A stretch of 18,635 bases of DNA from an uncultured Dorea sp. (GTDB lineage Bacteria > Bacillota > Clostridia > Lachnospirales > Lachnospiraceae): NCBI GenBank assembly GCA_910579335.1, contig CAJTUQ010000005.1, positions 7,161 to 25,795 of the forward strand, read 5' to 3'. The notes beneath the pieces are model-generated. The model was not told the origin of the DNA. It saw only the letters and a program-made list of their open reading frames with translations, and did no database searches. Shown piece by piece: positions 6,126 to 13,017 of this stretch (the first letter of the stretch is position 1; each line of letters begins with the position of its first letter). Position numbers and translations under genes: made by a program.

Positions 6126-8108
6126 ATGGATGTTTTATTGAATCTGGTTCCGGCATTCGGAATCATAGCACTTTTGTTTGCGGCAATGCTCGCATCGAAG
6201 GTTGGCAGACAGCAGGCGGGGACAGACAGGATGAAGGAGATTGCCGGCTCTATCAGTGAAGGCGCAAGGGCCTTTCTGACGGCGGAGTACAAGATTCTTA
6301 TTTTCTTTGTTGTAGTTCTCTTTGTATTGATTGGGGTTGGTATAGGGAATTGGATTACGGCAGTATGTTTTGTGGTCGGGGCGCTGTTTTCTACGCTGGC
6401 CGGTTATTTTGGCATGACGGTGGCAACGAAAGCCAATGTAAGGACCGCCAATGCAGCGAAGGAAAGCGGCATGAACAAAGCGCTGTCCATTGCGTTTTCC
6501 GGCGGAGCGGTAATGGGGATGTGCGTAGCCGGACTGGGAGTGCTTGGAGTCAGCGCGATTTACATTTTTACGGGGAATGCGGACATTTTGTTCGGGTTTA
6601 GCCTGGGAGCGTCCTCTATCGCGCTGTTTGCCCGCGTGGGGGGCGGCATCTACACAAAGGCGGCGGACGTAGGCGCAGACCTTGTAGGAAAAGTTGAGGC
6701 GGGGATTCCGGAGGACGATCCGAGAAATCCGGCGGTTATTGCTGACAACGTCGGGGATAATGTGGGTGACGTGGCAGGAATGGGAGCGGATCTTTTCGAG
6801 TCCTACGTAGGCGCCCTTATATCGGCGCTGACGCTGGGACTGGTGTATTTTGAGGCGGCGGGGGCGGCATTCCCGCTTGTGGTTGCCGGTATCGGGCTGA
6901 TTGCGTCGATTCTTGGAACCTTTTTCGTACGGGGGGATGAAAAGTCCAATCCCCATAAAGCATTGAAAACGGGTTCTTACGCAGCCAGTGTCCTGGTTTT
7001 GATTGCGTCGTTTATACTCAGCAGGATGTTTTTCGGAAATTTCAATGCAGCGATTGCAATCGTTTCAGGACTTGTGGTAGGAATTTTGATTGGAGTTATA
7101 ACAGAAGTATATACGTCCGGGGATTACAATTCCGTAAAAGAGATTGCATCACAGTCTGAGACAGGGGCGGCGACAACGACGATAAGCGGTATTGCGGTTG
7201 GCATGCGCTCGACGGCAGCGCCGATTTTGTTAATCTGCGTCGGTATTTTTGCCGCATACAATTTCTGCGGGCTTTACGGTATCGCGCTGGCGGCGGTAGG
7301 AATGCTGTCCACGACGGCGATTACAGTAGCGGTAGACGCATACGGGCCGATTGCGGATAATGCGGGCGGCATTGCAGAGATGTCGGGGCTTGATTCCAAG
7401 GTTAGAAACATTACCGATAAGCTTGACGCAGTAGGGAATACGACTGCGGCTATGGGAAAAGGCTTTGCCATCGGCTCTGCTGCGCTTACGGCTCTTTCGT
7501 TATTTGTAACCTATGCGGAATCTGTGAAGCTGGATACGATAGACATTCTGGATTACCGTGTGATTATCGGGCTTTTTGTGGGCGGCATGCTGCCATTTCT
7601 ATTCTCTGCAATGACGATGTCCTCTGTCTCAAAAGCGGCGTACCAGATGATTGAGGAGGTAAGAAGGCAGTTTAAGACAATTCCGGGTATTTTAGAGGGG
7701 ACCGGAAAGCCGGATTACAAGTCCTGCGTGGCGATTTCTACGACGGCAGCGCTGAAAGAAATGCTTGTTCCCGGTATTATGGCAGTGGCGGCGCCGCTGG
7801 TTGTGGGCATCCTGTTAGGGCCGGCATCTCTTGGAGGACTTTTGGCAGGTTCTCTTGTAACCGGAGTTATGGTGGCAATCTTTATGTCCAATGCCGGAGG
7901 TGCGTGGGACAATGCCAAGAAATATATTGAAGACGGAAACCACGGCGGCAAGGGCAGTGAAGCTCATAAAGCAGCTGTTGTAGGCGATACGGTCGGCGAC
8001 CCGTTTAAGGATACGTCAGGACCGTCGATTAATATTCTTATTAAGCTTATGACCATCGTGTCATTGGTATTTGCTCCGCTGTTTTTATCTATCGGAGGAC
8101 TTTTGTAA
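6126..8108 (+). CDS. hppA: K+-dependent membrane-bound pyrophosphatase, predicted Na+ (or H+) pump
   Basis: Couples pyrophosphate hydrolysis to ion export across the cytoplasmic membrane. The 660-residue protein is almost entirely hydrophobic helices, as expected for a 16-helix membrane pyrophosphatase. The substrate motifs are intact: residues 172-189 (GGGIYTKAADVGADLVGK), the Asp-rich DNVGDNVGDVAGMGADLF near 207-224, DNAGGIAEMSGL, and the C-terminal DTVGDPFKDTSGPS. The segment GNTTAAMG places Ala441 and Gly444 where K+-independent enzymes have Lys and Thr, so this is the K+-dependent type. Glu225 in DLFESY matches the position tied to Na+ pumping in Thermotoga-type enzymes, which makes a Na+ pump likely; this part is inference. 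ATG 6126 is chosen because GGGAGG (6113-6118) is 7 bases upstream; the in-frame ATG at 6111 has no such site. A strong terminator follows. Confidence 0.95.
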   Translation: MDVLLNLVPAFGIIALLFAAMLASKVGRQQAGTDRMKEIAGSISEGARAFLTAEYKILIFFVVVLFVLIGVGIGNWITAVCFVVGALFSTLAGYFGMTVATKANVRTANAAKESGMNKALSIAFSGGAVMGMCVAGLGVLGVSAIYIFTGNADILFGFSLGASSIALFARVGGGIYTKAADVGADLVGKVEAGIPEDDPRNPAVIADNVGDNVGDVAGMGADLFESYVGALISALTLGLVYFEAAGAAFPLVVAGIGLIASILGTFFVRGDEKSNPHKALKTGSYAASVLVLIASFILSRMFFGNFNAAIAIVSGLVVGILIGVITEVYTSGDYNSVKEIASQSETGAATTTISGIAVGMRSTAAPILLICVGIFAAYNFCGLYGIALAAVGMLSTTAITVAVDAYGPIADNAGGIAEMSGLDSKVRNITDKLDAVGNTTAAMGKGFAIGSAALTALSLFVTYAESVKLDTIDILDYRVIIGLFVGGMLPFLFSAMTMSSVSKAAYQMIEEVRRQFKTIPGILEGTGKPDYKSCVAISTTAALKEMLVPGIMAVAAPLVVGILLGPASLGGLLAGSLVTGVMVAIFMSNAGGAWDNAKKYIEDGNHGGKGSEAHKAAVVGDTVGDPFKDTSGPSINILIKLMTIVSLVFAPLFLSIGGLL

Positions 8109-8120
8109 ATATGCTTATGG

Positions 8121-8156
8121 ATGTGCTGCCCTTTGAATAAGGGGCGGCACATTTTT
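8121..8156 (+). terminator. Rho-independent terminator of hppA
   Basis: ATGTGCTGCCC (8121-8131) pairs with GGGCGGCACAT (8142-8152) through an 11-bp stem with one G-U pair, followed by a T-rich run to 8158. This is the clearest terminator in the window and separates hppA from the COG0523 pair. Confidence 0.85.
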
Positions 8157-8157
8157 A

Positions 8158-8186
8158 TTGTGCGGATATAAGGTTTGTGATAATAT
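8158..8186 (+). promoter_or_regulatory. Extended -10 promoter of the COG0523 gene pair
   Basis: TAATAT (8181-8186) preceded by TGTGA (8176-8180) forms an extended -10 element; the -35 position 8158-8163 reads TTGTGC and matches consensus only in its first three bases. No Zur- or Fur-type inverted repeat was seen around it. Confidence 0.4.
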
Positions 8187-8240
8187 AAAGCTCAGAATAC
8201 ATAAGATGGCATAAAATTAAGATAGAAAAGGAGTAATGGG

Positions 8241-9287
8241 ATGACAAAAGTAGATATTGTCTCCGGCTTCCTCGGAGCCGGAAAGACCACATTTATCAAA
8301 CAAATGATAAATCAAGTGTATACAGGAGAAAAACTGGTGCTGATTGAAAATGAATTTGGTGAAATCGGCATTGACGGAGGTTTTTTGAAGGATGCCGGAG
8401 TCGAAATCACAGAAATAAATTCAGGCTGTATCTGCTGTACGCTGGTCGGTGATTTCAGCAAAGCGCTTAAGAAAGTGATTTCGGAATACTGCCCGGACCG
8501 TGTGCTCATCGAGCCTTCCGGTGTGGGGAAGCTTTCTGACGTCGCAAAGGCGGTTGAGGATGTAAAGGAAGATGCGGATATTGAAATTGCCGGGAGAATA
8601 ACGGTGGTTGACGGGAAAAAGGCAAAAATGTACATGAAGAACTTCGGGGAGTTTTTTAAAGACCAGGTGCAGCATGCCTCTACAATCGTTGTCAGCCGGA
8701 CCCAGATGATGGACGACAAAAAGATTGAGGAATGTGTGCATATGCTCCGGGAAGAGAATGAAAAGGCGGCCATTGTCTCAACCCCGTGGGAACAGCTCGG
8801 AAAAGAAGCGATTCTGCGGGCGCTGGAGCAAGAGGCGGAGCCGGAGAATTTGCTTGGGCATCATCACGAAGCCTGCGGCCATGAGCACCATCATCATTCG
8901 GGACACGGCGATGACGGCTGCTGCGGTCATGAGCACCATCATCATTCGGGACACGGCGATGACGGCTGCTGCGGCCATGAGCATCATCATGCGGATGAGA
9001 TATTTACGAGCTGGGGGAAAGAAACGGCTCACAAATATACGGAAGAAGAGCTTGACTATCTCATAAAAGCACTGTCGGAAACCGATGCTTACGGCATGGT
9101 GCTGCGCTCAAAAGGTATTGTGCAAATGACGGACGGAAGCTGGAAGCAGTTTGATCTGGTGCCAAAAGAGCATGAGGTGAGACAGGGCCAGGCTGATTAT
9201 GCGGGGCGCATCTGCGTAATCGGGACTGATTTGAAGGAAGAGGAACTTTTGAAATTATTCCGCATATATCCTGAAGGAAAAGTTTAA
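8241..9287 (+). CDS. COG0523/CobW-family P-loop GTPase with His/Cys-rich metal-binding insert
   Basis: A G3E-family protein of 348 residues of the kind linked to zinc, cobalt or other metal delivery. Seen: Walker A GFLGAGKTT near residues 9-17; the family metal site CICC at residues 63-66; the ExxG switch motif in LIEPSGVGKL; and a C-terminal CobW_C-like domain from about residue 255. The usual NKxD guanine-recognition motif is replaced by SRTQ, so nucleotide preference is uncertain. Between the two domains lies an insert (about 206-250) with 19 His and 5 Cys, largely two copies of GHEHHHHSGHGDDGCC. AAAAGGAG ends 7 bases before ATG 8241. The downstream paralogue starts 14 bases after the stop, so the two are almost certainly co-transcribed. 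The metal cannot be identified from sequence. Confidence 0.88.
   Translation: MTKVDIVSGFLGAGKTTFIKQMINQVYTGEKLVLIENEFGEIGIDGGFLKDAGVEITEINSGCICCTLVGDFSKALKKVISEYCPDRVLIEPSGVGKLSDVAKAVEDVKEDADIEIAGRITVVDGKKAKMYMKNFGEFFKDQVQHASTIVVSRTQMMDDKKIEECVHMLREENEKAAIVSTPWEQLGKEAILRALEQEAEPENLLGHHHEACGHEHHHHSGHGDDGCCGHEHHHHSGHGDDGCCGHEHHHADEIFTSWGKETAHKYTEEELDYLIKALSETDAYGMVLRSKGIVQMTDGSWKQFDLVPKEHEVRQGQADYAGRICVIGTDLKEEELLKLFRIYPEGKV
8877..8990 (+). repeat. 48-bp tandem repeat encoding the His/Cys-rich insert
   Basis: Unit 1 (8877-8924) and unit 2 (8925-8972) differ at a single third-codon base (GGC versus GGT), and a partial third unit of 18 bases follows (8973-8990, one more difference). Each unit encodes GHEHHHHSGHGDDGCC. 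The repeat is a multiple of three, so copy-number change keeps the reading frame. The near-identity indicates a recent duplication or slippage event. Confidence 0.92.
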
Positions 9288-9301
9288 CGGAGGTTGCAGC
9301 T

Positions 9302-10255
9302 ATGTTTGGACAGGCGCCGACACCGGTTTTTGTAGTAACCGGATTTTTAGACAGCGGAAAAACGACCCTTGTAAAAGAGACGTTGATGGAGCAGGAATGG
9401 ATAGAGCCGGGACTTACGCTTTTGATTCGCTGCGAAGAGGGTGAGGAAGAGTACGGGAAGGAGTTCCTTGATAAAAATGACATGCTTCTTCTGGAGATAG
9501 AGGAGCCGGAGCAGTTGAATGCGGGCTTTTTTAAGAATTGCGAAAAGAATTATCATCCGGCCCAGGTTGTAATCGAATATAACGGCATGTGGAAGCTTGT
9601 TGAGCTTCTGACTATAAAATATCCGAGAAATTGGGAGCTTCAGGGCATTTATTCGACAGTGGACGGGACGACCCTGGATATGTATCTGATGAATATGCGT
9701 AACTTGCTTATGGAACAGCTTGCGGAATCGGAATTAATCGTTGTAAACCGCTGTGCTCCGGAGGTGGATCGTTCAGGCTTTCGGAGGGCATTGAAGGTTC
9801 AGAACCCAATGGCGCAGCTTATATTTGAAGATTTAGAGGGAAAGATTATAAAGCCGTCAAAAGAAGACCTTCCTTATGATGTGACAGCGGATAAAATCGT
9901 GATAGAGGATGAGGACTTTGGCATCTGGTATGTGGACGCGTATGACCATCCTGAGATCTACCTTCATAAGGAGATTGAATTTACTGCGCAGACATTCCGA
10001 CCCAAAGGAATGGCAGAGGACATGTTTGTACCTGTGAGAAAGATTATGACCTGCTGTGCGGACGATATCCGTTTTTACGGTTATCCGTGCCATCTTCCCG
10101 CAAAACAGGATATTAAGAAGCATCAGTGGGTCCGAATCAAGGCCAAATTCGGATATGAGGCAGTGGCATCCTATGGAAGCCGGCAGCCGGTGCTTTACTT
10201 GATTCAGATGCTTCCGGCTGCAAAGCCGAAAGAAGAAATTGTATATTTAGGATAA
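9302..10255 (+). CDS. Degenerate COG0523 paralogue with C-terminal DUF1980/TIGR03943-like domain
   Basis: A 317-residue P-loop protein in an apparent operon with the preceding CobW-like gene (GGAGG 7 bases before ATG 9302). Walker A GFLDSGKTT and the ExxG element (VVIEYNGMWKL) are retained. The CxCC metal motif is absent (the region reads as acidic, Glu-rich sequence) and the G4 position reads VNRCA instead of NKxD. There is no CobW_C domain of the usual kind. The C-terminal third contains KIMTCCADDIRFYGYPC (Cys251-Cys252) followed by KKHQWVRIKAKFG, which resembles the CC-A-D and W-V motifs of DUF1980/TIGR03943 (YcgQ-like) proteins as I recall them. Those usually pair with a permease, and none is seen here. 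The domain assignment is from memory of the motif pattern. A metal-related role with its neighbour is inference. Confidence 0.8.
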   Translation: MFGQAPTPVFVVTGFLDSGKTTLVKETLMEQEWIEPGLTLLIRCEEGEEEYGKEFLDKNDMLLLEIEEPEQLNAGFFKNCEKNYHPAQVVIEYNGMWKLVELLTIKYPRNWELQGIYSTVDGTTLDMYLMNMRNLLMEQLAESELIVVNRCAPEVDRSGFRRALKVQNPMAQLIFEDLEGKIIKPSKEDLPYDVTADKIVIEDEDFGIWYVDAYDHPEIYLHKEIEFTAQTFRPKGMAEDMFVPVRKIMTCCADDIRFYGYPCHLPAKQDIKKHQWVRIKAKFGYEAVASYGSRQPVLYLIQMLPAAKPKEEIVYLG

Positions 10256-10286
10256 TGTATTTTCAGAAAAGAGTACGCTTAGAAAG

Positions 10287-11150
10287 CTATTCCAAAGCCT
10301 TCAGAGACGAATACATTGCGACGCCTAAGATAACCGCCCCGCCTACAAGCTCTCTGATATGCGGCACCTCTCCCAGAAACAGCAGGGCATAAAGGATTCC
10401 ATAGACCGTTTCCATGCCTGATATGATGCCGGCAGTCTGTGCTCTGACATTCTTTTGCGCAGTTACATATAAAGAGTATGCGAAGGCCGTACAGAGAAAT
10501 CCCACAAAAGCTACTCCGGCAATATCCTGCGGCCTCCAGTCCGCATTTACGATAAAAAATGCCGGGAGAAGCACAACGGCGGCGGTACCCTGTTCATACA
10601 TGCAGATGATGCGTCCTGCATACCGTGCGGAAAAATAACGGTTCGCCAGCGTCATCACTGCATAGGTAAGGCTGCAGAGCATTCCCCAGATAATCCCCAC
10701 CGTGGTATTGTTTTCTATAGAAAATTCGGGAATGGTAATAATTACACCGATAAACAGGATAACCGCAGTAAAAACACTCTGCTTTTTCAGCCTTTCATGG
10801 AAGATGAGGGGTTCTAGAAAGGTCAAAAACAATGGGAACGTAGAAAAGGTGATTGTTCCGATGGCAACGGAAGACACTTGAATCGACTGGAAAAATGTCG
10901 TCCAGTGAACAGCCATTACCGCTCCCGTCAGAAGAATCAGCCCGTAGTCTTTTTTTGAGTCAAGTTTTAGCTTGTCCTTTTTTACAACGGCAATAACAAA
11001 CAGCAGCAGGGATGAACAGACGACCCGTCCAAGAGCCACCAGCACTGCCGGTATTTCAACAAATTGGGCGATTACGCCGGAAAGCCCGAAAAGCATTACG
11101 GCGATATGTAAAAATAAAATGTTTTTATTTAAGGTATGTTGTGTATACAT
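10287..11150 (-). CDS. DMT superfamily (EamA-type) transporter
   Basis: A 287-residue membrane protein with about ten hydrophobic segments arranged as two EamA repeats, the layout of drug/metabolite exporters. Typical features are the GLSGVIAQF opening helix, the VHWTTFFQSIQVSSVAIGT stretch of repeat 1, and a repeat-2 end with GMETVYGILYALLFLGEVP. The substrate cannot be predicted. The ATG at 11148-11150 follows GGAGGA at 11162-11167 with an 11-base gap, slightly long. Its own promoter (11214-11242) lies at the 3' end of the upstream araC-type gene, which is on the same strand, so it may be expressed independently or together with it. The gene ends 31 bases from the oppositely oriented COG0523 paralogue with no clear terminator between. 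Confidence 0.88.
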   Translation of the reverse strand: MYTQHTLNKNILFLHIAVMLFGLSGVIAQFVEIPAVLVALGRVVCSSLLLFVIAVVKKDKLKLDSKKDYGLILLTGAVMAVHWTTFFQSIQVSSVAIGTITFSTFPLFLTFLEPLIFHERLKKQSVFTAVILFIGVIITIPEFSIENNTTVGIIWGMLCSLTYAVMTLANRYFSARYAGRIICMYEQGTAAVVLLPAFFIVNADWRPQDIAGVAFVGFLCTAFAYSLYVTAQKNVRAQTAGIISGMETVYGILYALLFLGEVPHIRELVGGAVILGVAMYSSLKALE

Positions 11151-11213
11151 CGATATGTAAATCCTCCATGTCCGTGATGAAAGACTGCTTATGTCTTGTT
11201 GGCTGCTGAGGGT

Positions 11214-11242
11214 ATAGTAAGGGAATATGATATAAAAGTCAA
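11214..11242 (-). promoter_or_regulatory. Promoter of the DMT transporter gene
   Basis: On the minus strand TTGACT (11237-11242) is followed after exactly 17 bases by TACTAT (11214-11219). It sits immediately downstream of the AraC-type gene's stop codon, so the transporter need not rely on read-through. Confidence 0.6.
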
Positions 11243-11244
11243 TA

Positions 11245-12138
11245 TTATAATCCGGAATATTGATACTCTTTCGGGGTGCACCCTTTTAATTCCCGAAATG
11301 TTTTGGTAAAATAACTGACATCCTGAAAGCCGCATTGGAAAGCTACGTCTGCAATGCGGCCGTTTTTTGCGGCCAAAAGCTGTGCGGCGCATTCGATCCG
11401 GTACTCTCTCAGGTATCGGATAGGCGTCGTGCAGATTGTCGTGCGGAAACACCGGAGACATTCGCTTTCGCTGACGGAAGCGCTTTGCGCTATATCTGCG
11501 GTATGGATATCCTCGGCATAATTGTGCTGGATGAAATGAAGCATCTGCTTGAGACGTTCGATATTCCGGAGAGATTTGGCATCCGGGACGGCCTGTTCTA
11601 TTGGCATATGGGAGCACAGAACCGCCATCAGCTCTGACAGAACACTGCGAATCTGAAGTTCAAAATTTACAGGCTCCTTTACACAGAGCTGCCAGCTTTT
11701 TTCTATTGCACGGAGCGCGTCTGACTGCCAGGTTTCGTCTGCGTTTAAATAAAAGTATTCCTTTGATTTGTTTTCCAGTAAAGGCAGTACGTACTTTTGA
11801 TGAAAGATGCTTTCCGGACTTCCGCCGATAAGCCTGTGGTGGAATAGGAAGGCGTGGAGATGGCAGACGGTATCGGATGCAGACTGATAGCTGTGAAGTA
11901 CGCCGGAATTAATAAAAAAACCGGTTCCGGCGGAGAACTTATAGGTCTCAGAGCCAATGCCGACAAGAGCATCGCCTTTTGCAACGAAAACCGCTTCCAG
12001 TTCTTCGTGCCAATGCCAGGAAACACTGTTTTCTCCAAGTACGTCAAGATAGCAGGCTGCAGGAAAAGCAGTGGTTCCATGAGTAAGCTGGTCGCGGTTA
12101 TATTGGTCCACGGTAAAGCTGCTGCAGTCAGATAACAT
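11245..12138 (-). CDS. AraC-family transcriptional regulator with cupin sensor domain
   Basis: A 297-residue regulator. The N-terminal half is an AraC-type cupin sensor: HWHEELEAVFVAKG, then GSETYKFSAGTGFFINSGVLHSY, the pattern of sugar-sensing AraC proteins. The C-terminal 100 residues hold two helix-turn-helix units, the first in DIAQSASVSESECLRCF and the second in IADVAFQCGFQDVSYFTKTF, ending with GCTPKEYQ. The recognition helices are unusually rich in cysteine. AAAGGAGG lies 7 bases before the ATG at 12136-12138, an excellent match. The DMT transporter follows on the same strand and is the natural candidate target, and the small gene at 12275 is divergent; neither link is proven. Confidence 0.93.
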   Translation of the reverse strand: MLSDCSSFTVDQYNRDQLTHGTTAFPAACYLDVLGENSVSWHWHEELEAVFVAKGDALVGIGSETYKFSAGTGFFINSGVLHSYQSASDTVCHLHAFLFHHRLIGGSPESIFHQKYVLPLLENKSKEYFYLNADETWQSDALRAIEKSWQLCVKEPVNFELQIRSVLSELMAVLCSHMPIEQAVPDAKSLRNIERLKQMLHFIQHNYAEDIHTADIAQSASVSESECLRCFRTTICTTPIRYLREYRIECAAQLLAAKNGRIADVAFQCGFQDVSYFTKTFRELKGCTPKEYQYSGL

Positions 12139-12198
12139 AGCGGCACCTCCTTTTGACGGTATTATTATATAAATAAGCCGAAATATTCATAACATATG

Positions 12199-12218
12199 CA
12201 GATATCTGATGGTATAAT
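12199..12218 (+). promoter_or_regulatory. Extended -10 promoter with adjacent CAGATATCTG palindrome
   Basis: A perfect TATAAT (12213-12218) is preceded by TGG, giving a TGn-type extended -10; no good -35 hexamer is visible at 17 bases. The 10-bp palindrome CAGATATCTG (12199-12208) lies in the spacer and could be an operator. It would drive the small gene at 12275. Confidence 0.45.
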
Positions 12219-12274
12219 CATATCATCAACAAGAGAGTGATGCAATACATTCTAAAATCAGGAGGGAATAAATA

Positions 12275-12505
12275 ATGAAGATTTATAATTTGGATACGAA
12301 AAGATTTATGAAACGTGTGGCACAGAGTAAAGGTGAGGTATATCTTCATCTGCCGGATGGGAATTTGTGCAATTTAAAGCAGGACTCTTCAGCGTCGGCT
12401 TTGTTTGGAAGCATGGAAATGCCGGAAGAAGGGATTGAAGTCACTTTTTCCGATACACAGGACGCATCTTGCTTTTTTCGGTATCTGATAGAGACTGCGG
12501 GCTAA
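12275..12505 (+). CDS. Small uncharacterised protein (76 residues)
   Basis: I do not assign a function. The protein starts MKIYNLDTKRFMKRVAQSKG, is mildly charged, has no signal peptide or membrane segment, and has a likely alpha-beta make-up: a VYLHLPDGNLCNL strand pair, then an acidic MPEEGIEVTF segment and a C-terminal helix. The start is convincing because GGAGGG (12261-12266) lies 8 bases upstream and an extended -10 promoter is about 60 bases upstream. I recall similar short proteins opening MKIYNL in Lachnospiraceae that carry arbitrary names in databases. It diverges from the AraC-type gene and is convergent with thioredoxin, separated from it by a shared hairpin. Confidence 0.75.
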   Translation: MKIYNLDTKRFMKRVAQSKGEVYLHLPDGNLCNLKQDSSASALFGSMEMPEEGIEVTFSDTQDASCFFRYLIETAG

Positions 12506-12553
12506 GCCTTGATAAAGAAGAGAGAAACGGTAATAATCGGGTTAAATGATTTG

Positions 12554-12587
12554 CGGGCAGATTGCATTTTAGAATGGAATCTGCCCG
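12554..12587. terminator. Bidirectional hairpin between the small gene and trxA
   Basis: CGGGCAGATT (12554-12563) pairs perfectly with AATCTGCCCG (12578-12587); inside, CATT and AATG add four more pairs across one mismatch and leave a TTAG loop. It lies between convergent genes and probably ends both, though U-runs are weak on either side. Confidence 0.65.
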
Positions 12588-12614
12588 TAAGATTGTTATA
12601 GAGAATTTTCATAA

Positions 12615-12923
12615 TCATCCTTCTAACATGGCGAGGATTTCGGACTTGGGTCTTACGCCTGCCGATTTTTGAACCACTTTGCCGTCTTTTATGACAACCA
12701 GTGTCGGAATGCTGAATATCTTGAACGTACGCGCCAGTTCCTGTTCCTGCTCTACATTGATTTTACCGACAAGGTATTGTGAGTTTTCCTTTGCAATCTC
12801 ATCTACTATAGGCGAAACGGCACGGCAGGGGCCGCACCAGTCGGCGTAGAAATCCAGAAGCACCGGTTTATCATTTCTTTTTACATCCTCAAAATTATTT
12901 TTATTTACAGTAAGTACAGACAT
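12615..12923 (-). CDS. trxA: Thioredoxin
   Basis: Small cytosolic dithiol-disulfide oxidoreductase of 102 residues. The active site WCGPC has redox cysteines Cys30 and Cys33, the buried acidic residue is Asp24, and the cis-proline Pro73 lies in FSIPT, all canonical. The ending SAGVRPKSEILAML is the usual C-terminal helix. The ATG at 12921-12923 is preceded by AAAGGAAGGT with about 8 bases between. It is monocistronic, reads toward a shared hairpin at 12554-12587, and has a promoter whose -35 overlaps a palindrome at 12995-13011. No thioredoxin reductase gene is adjacent, which is common when a genome has several thioredoxins. Confidence 0.96.
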   Translation of the reverse strand: MSVLTVNKNNFEDVKRNDKPVLLDFYADWCGPCRAVSPIVDEIAKENSQYLVGKINVEQEQELARTFKIFSIPTLVVIKDGKVVQKSAGVRPKSEILAMLEG

Positions 12924-12968
12924 ATTTGTTACCTTCCTTTCTTTTCTCTTTCTTTCACTTCTGGATAT

Positions 12969-12997
12969 AGTATAGGTTATATTTTCTGTTTTTTCAG
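12969..12997 (-). promoter_or_regulatory. Promoter of trxA
   Basis: On the minus strand CTGAAA (12992-12997) and TATACT (12969-12974) are separated by exactly 17 bases, giving a start near 12962 and a leader of about 40 bases. The -35 hexamer shares three bases with the palindrome at 12995-13011. Confidence 0.5.
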
Positions 12998-13011
12998 TGA
13001 TGAAGTCACTG
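12995..13011. promoter_or_regulatory. Palindrome CAGTGA-N5-TCACTG over the trxA -35 element
   Basis: CAGTGA (12995-13000) and TCACTG (13006-13011) form a perfect 6-bp inverted repeat with a 5-base centre, flanked by T and A runs. It overlaps the trxA -35 element, so an operator is more likely than a terminator: no gene reads into it from the left on the plus strand. It does not match the CIRCE, PerR, Rex or CopY sites I know. Confidence 0.4.
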
Positions 13012-13017
13012 TTTTTC

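Noticed and set aside
6135..6956. Long minus-strand frame of 273 codons within hppA
   Set aside because: Its translation is rich in Arg, His and Asn with no family pattern, as expected of a shadow of a Gly/Ala-rich membrane protein gene.
8187..8240. Zur/Fur box or cobalamin riboswitch upstream of the COG0523 gene
   Set aside because: No suitable inverted repeat is visible, and the 5' leader is too short for a cobalamin riboswitch.
8877..8990. CRISPR-like direct repeats
   Set aside because: The units are contiguous with no spacers and encode a periodic peptide in frame with the gene.
8778..9066. Open frames on both strands through the His-rich repeat
   Set aside because: They are by-products of the in-frame tandem repeat; the real frame is fixed by CxCC, Walker A and CobW_C motifs on the plus strand.
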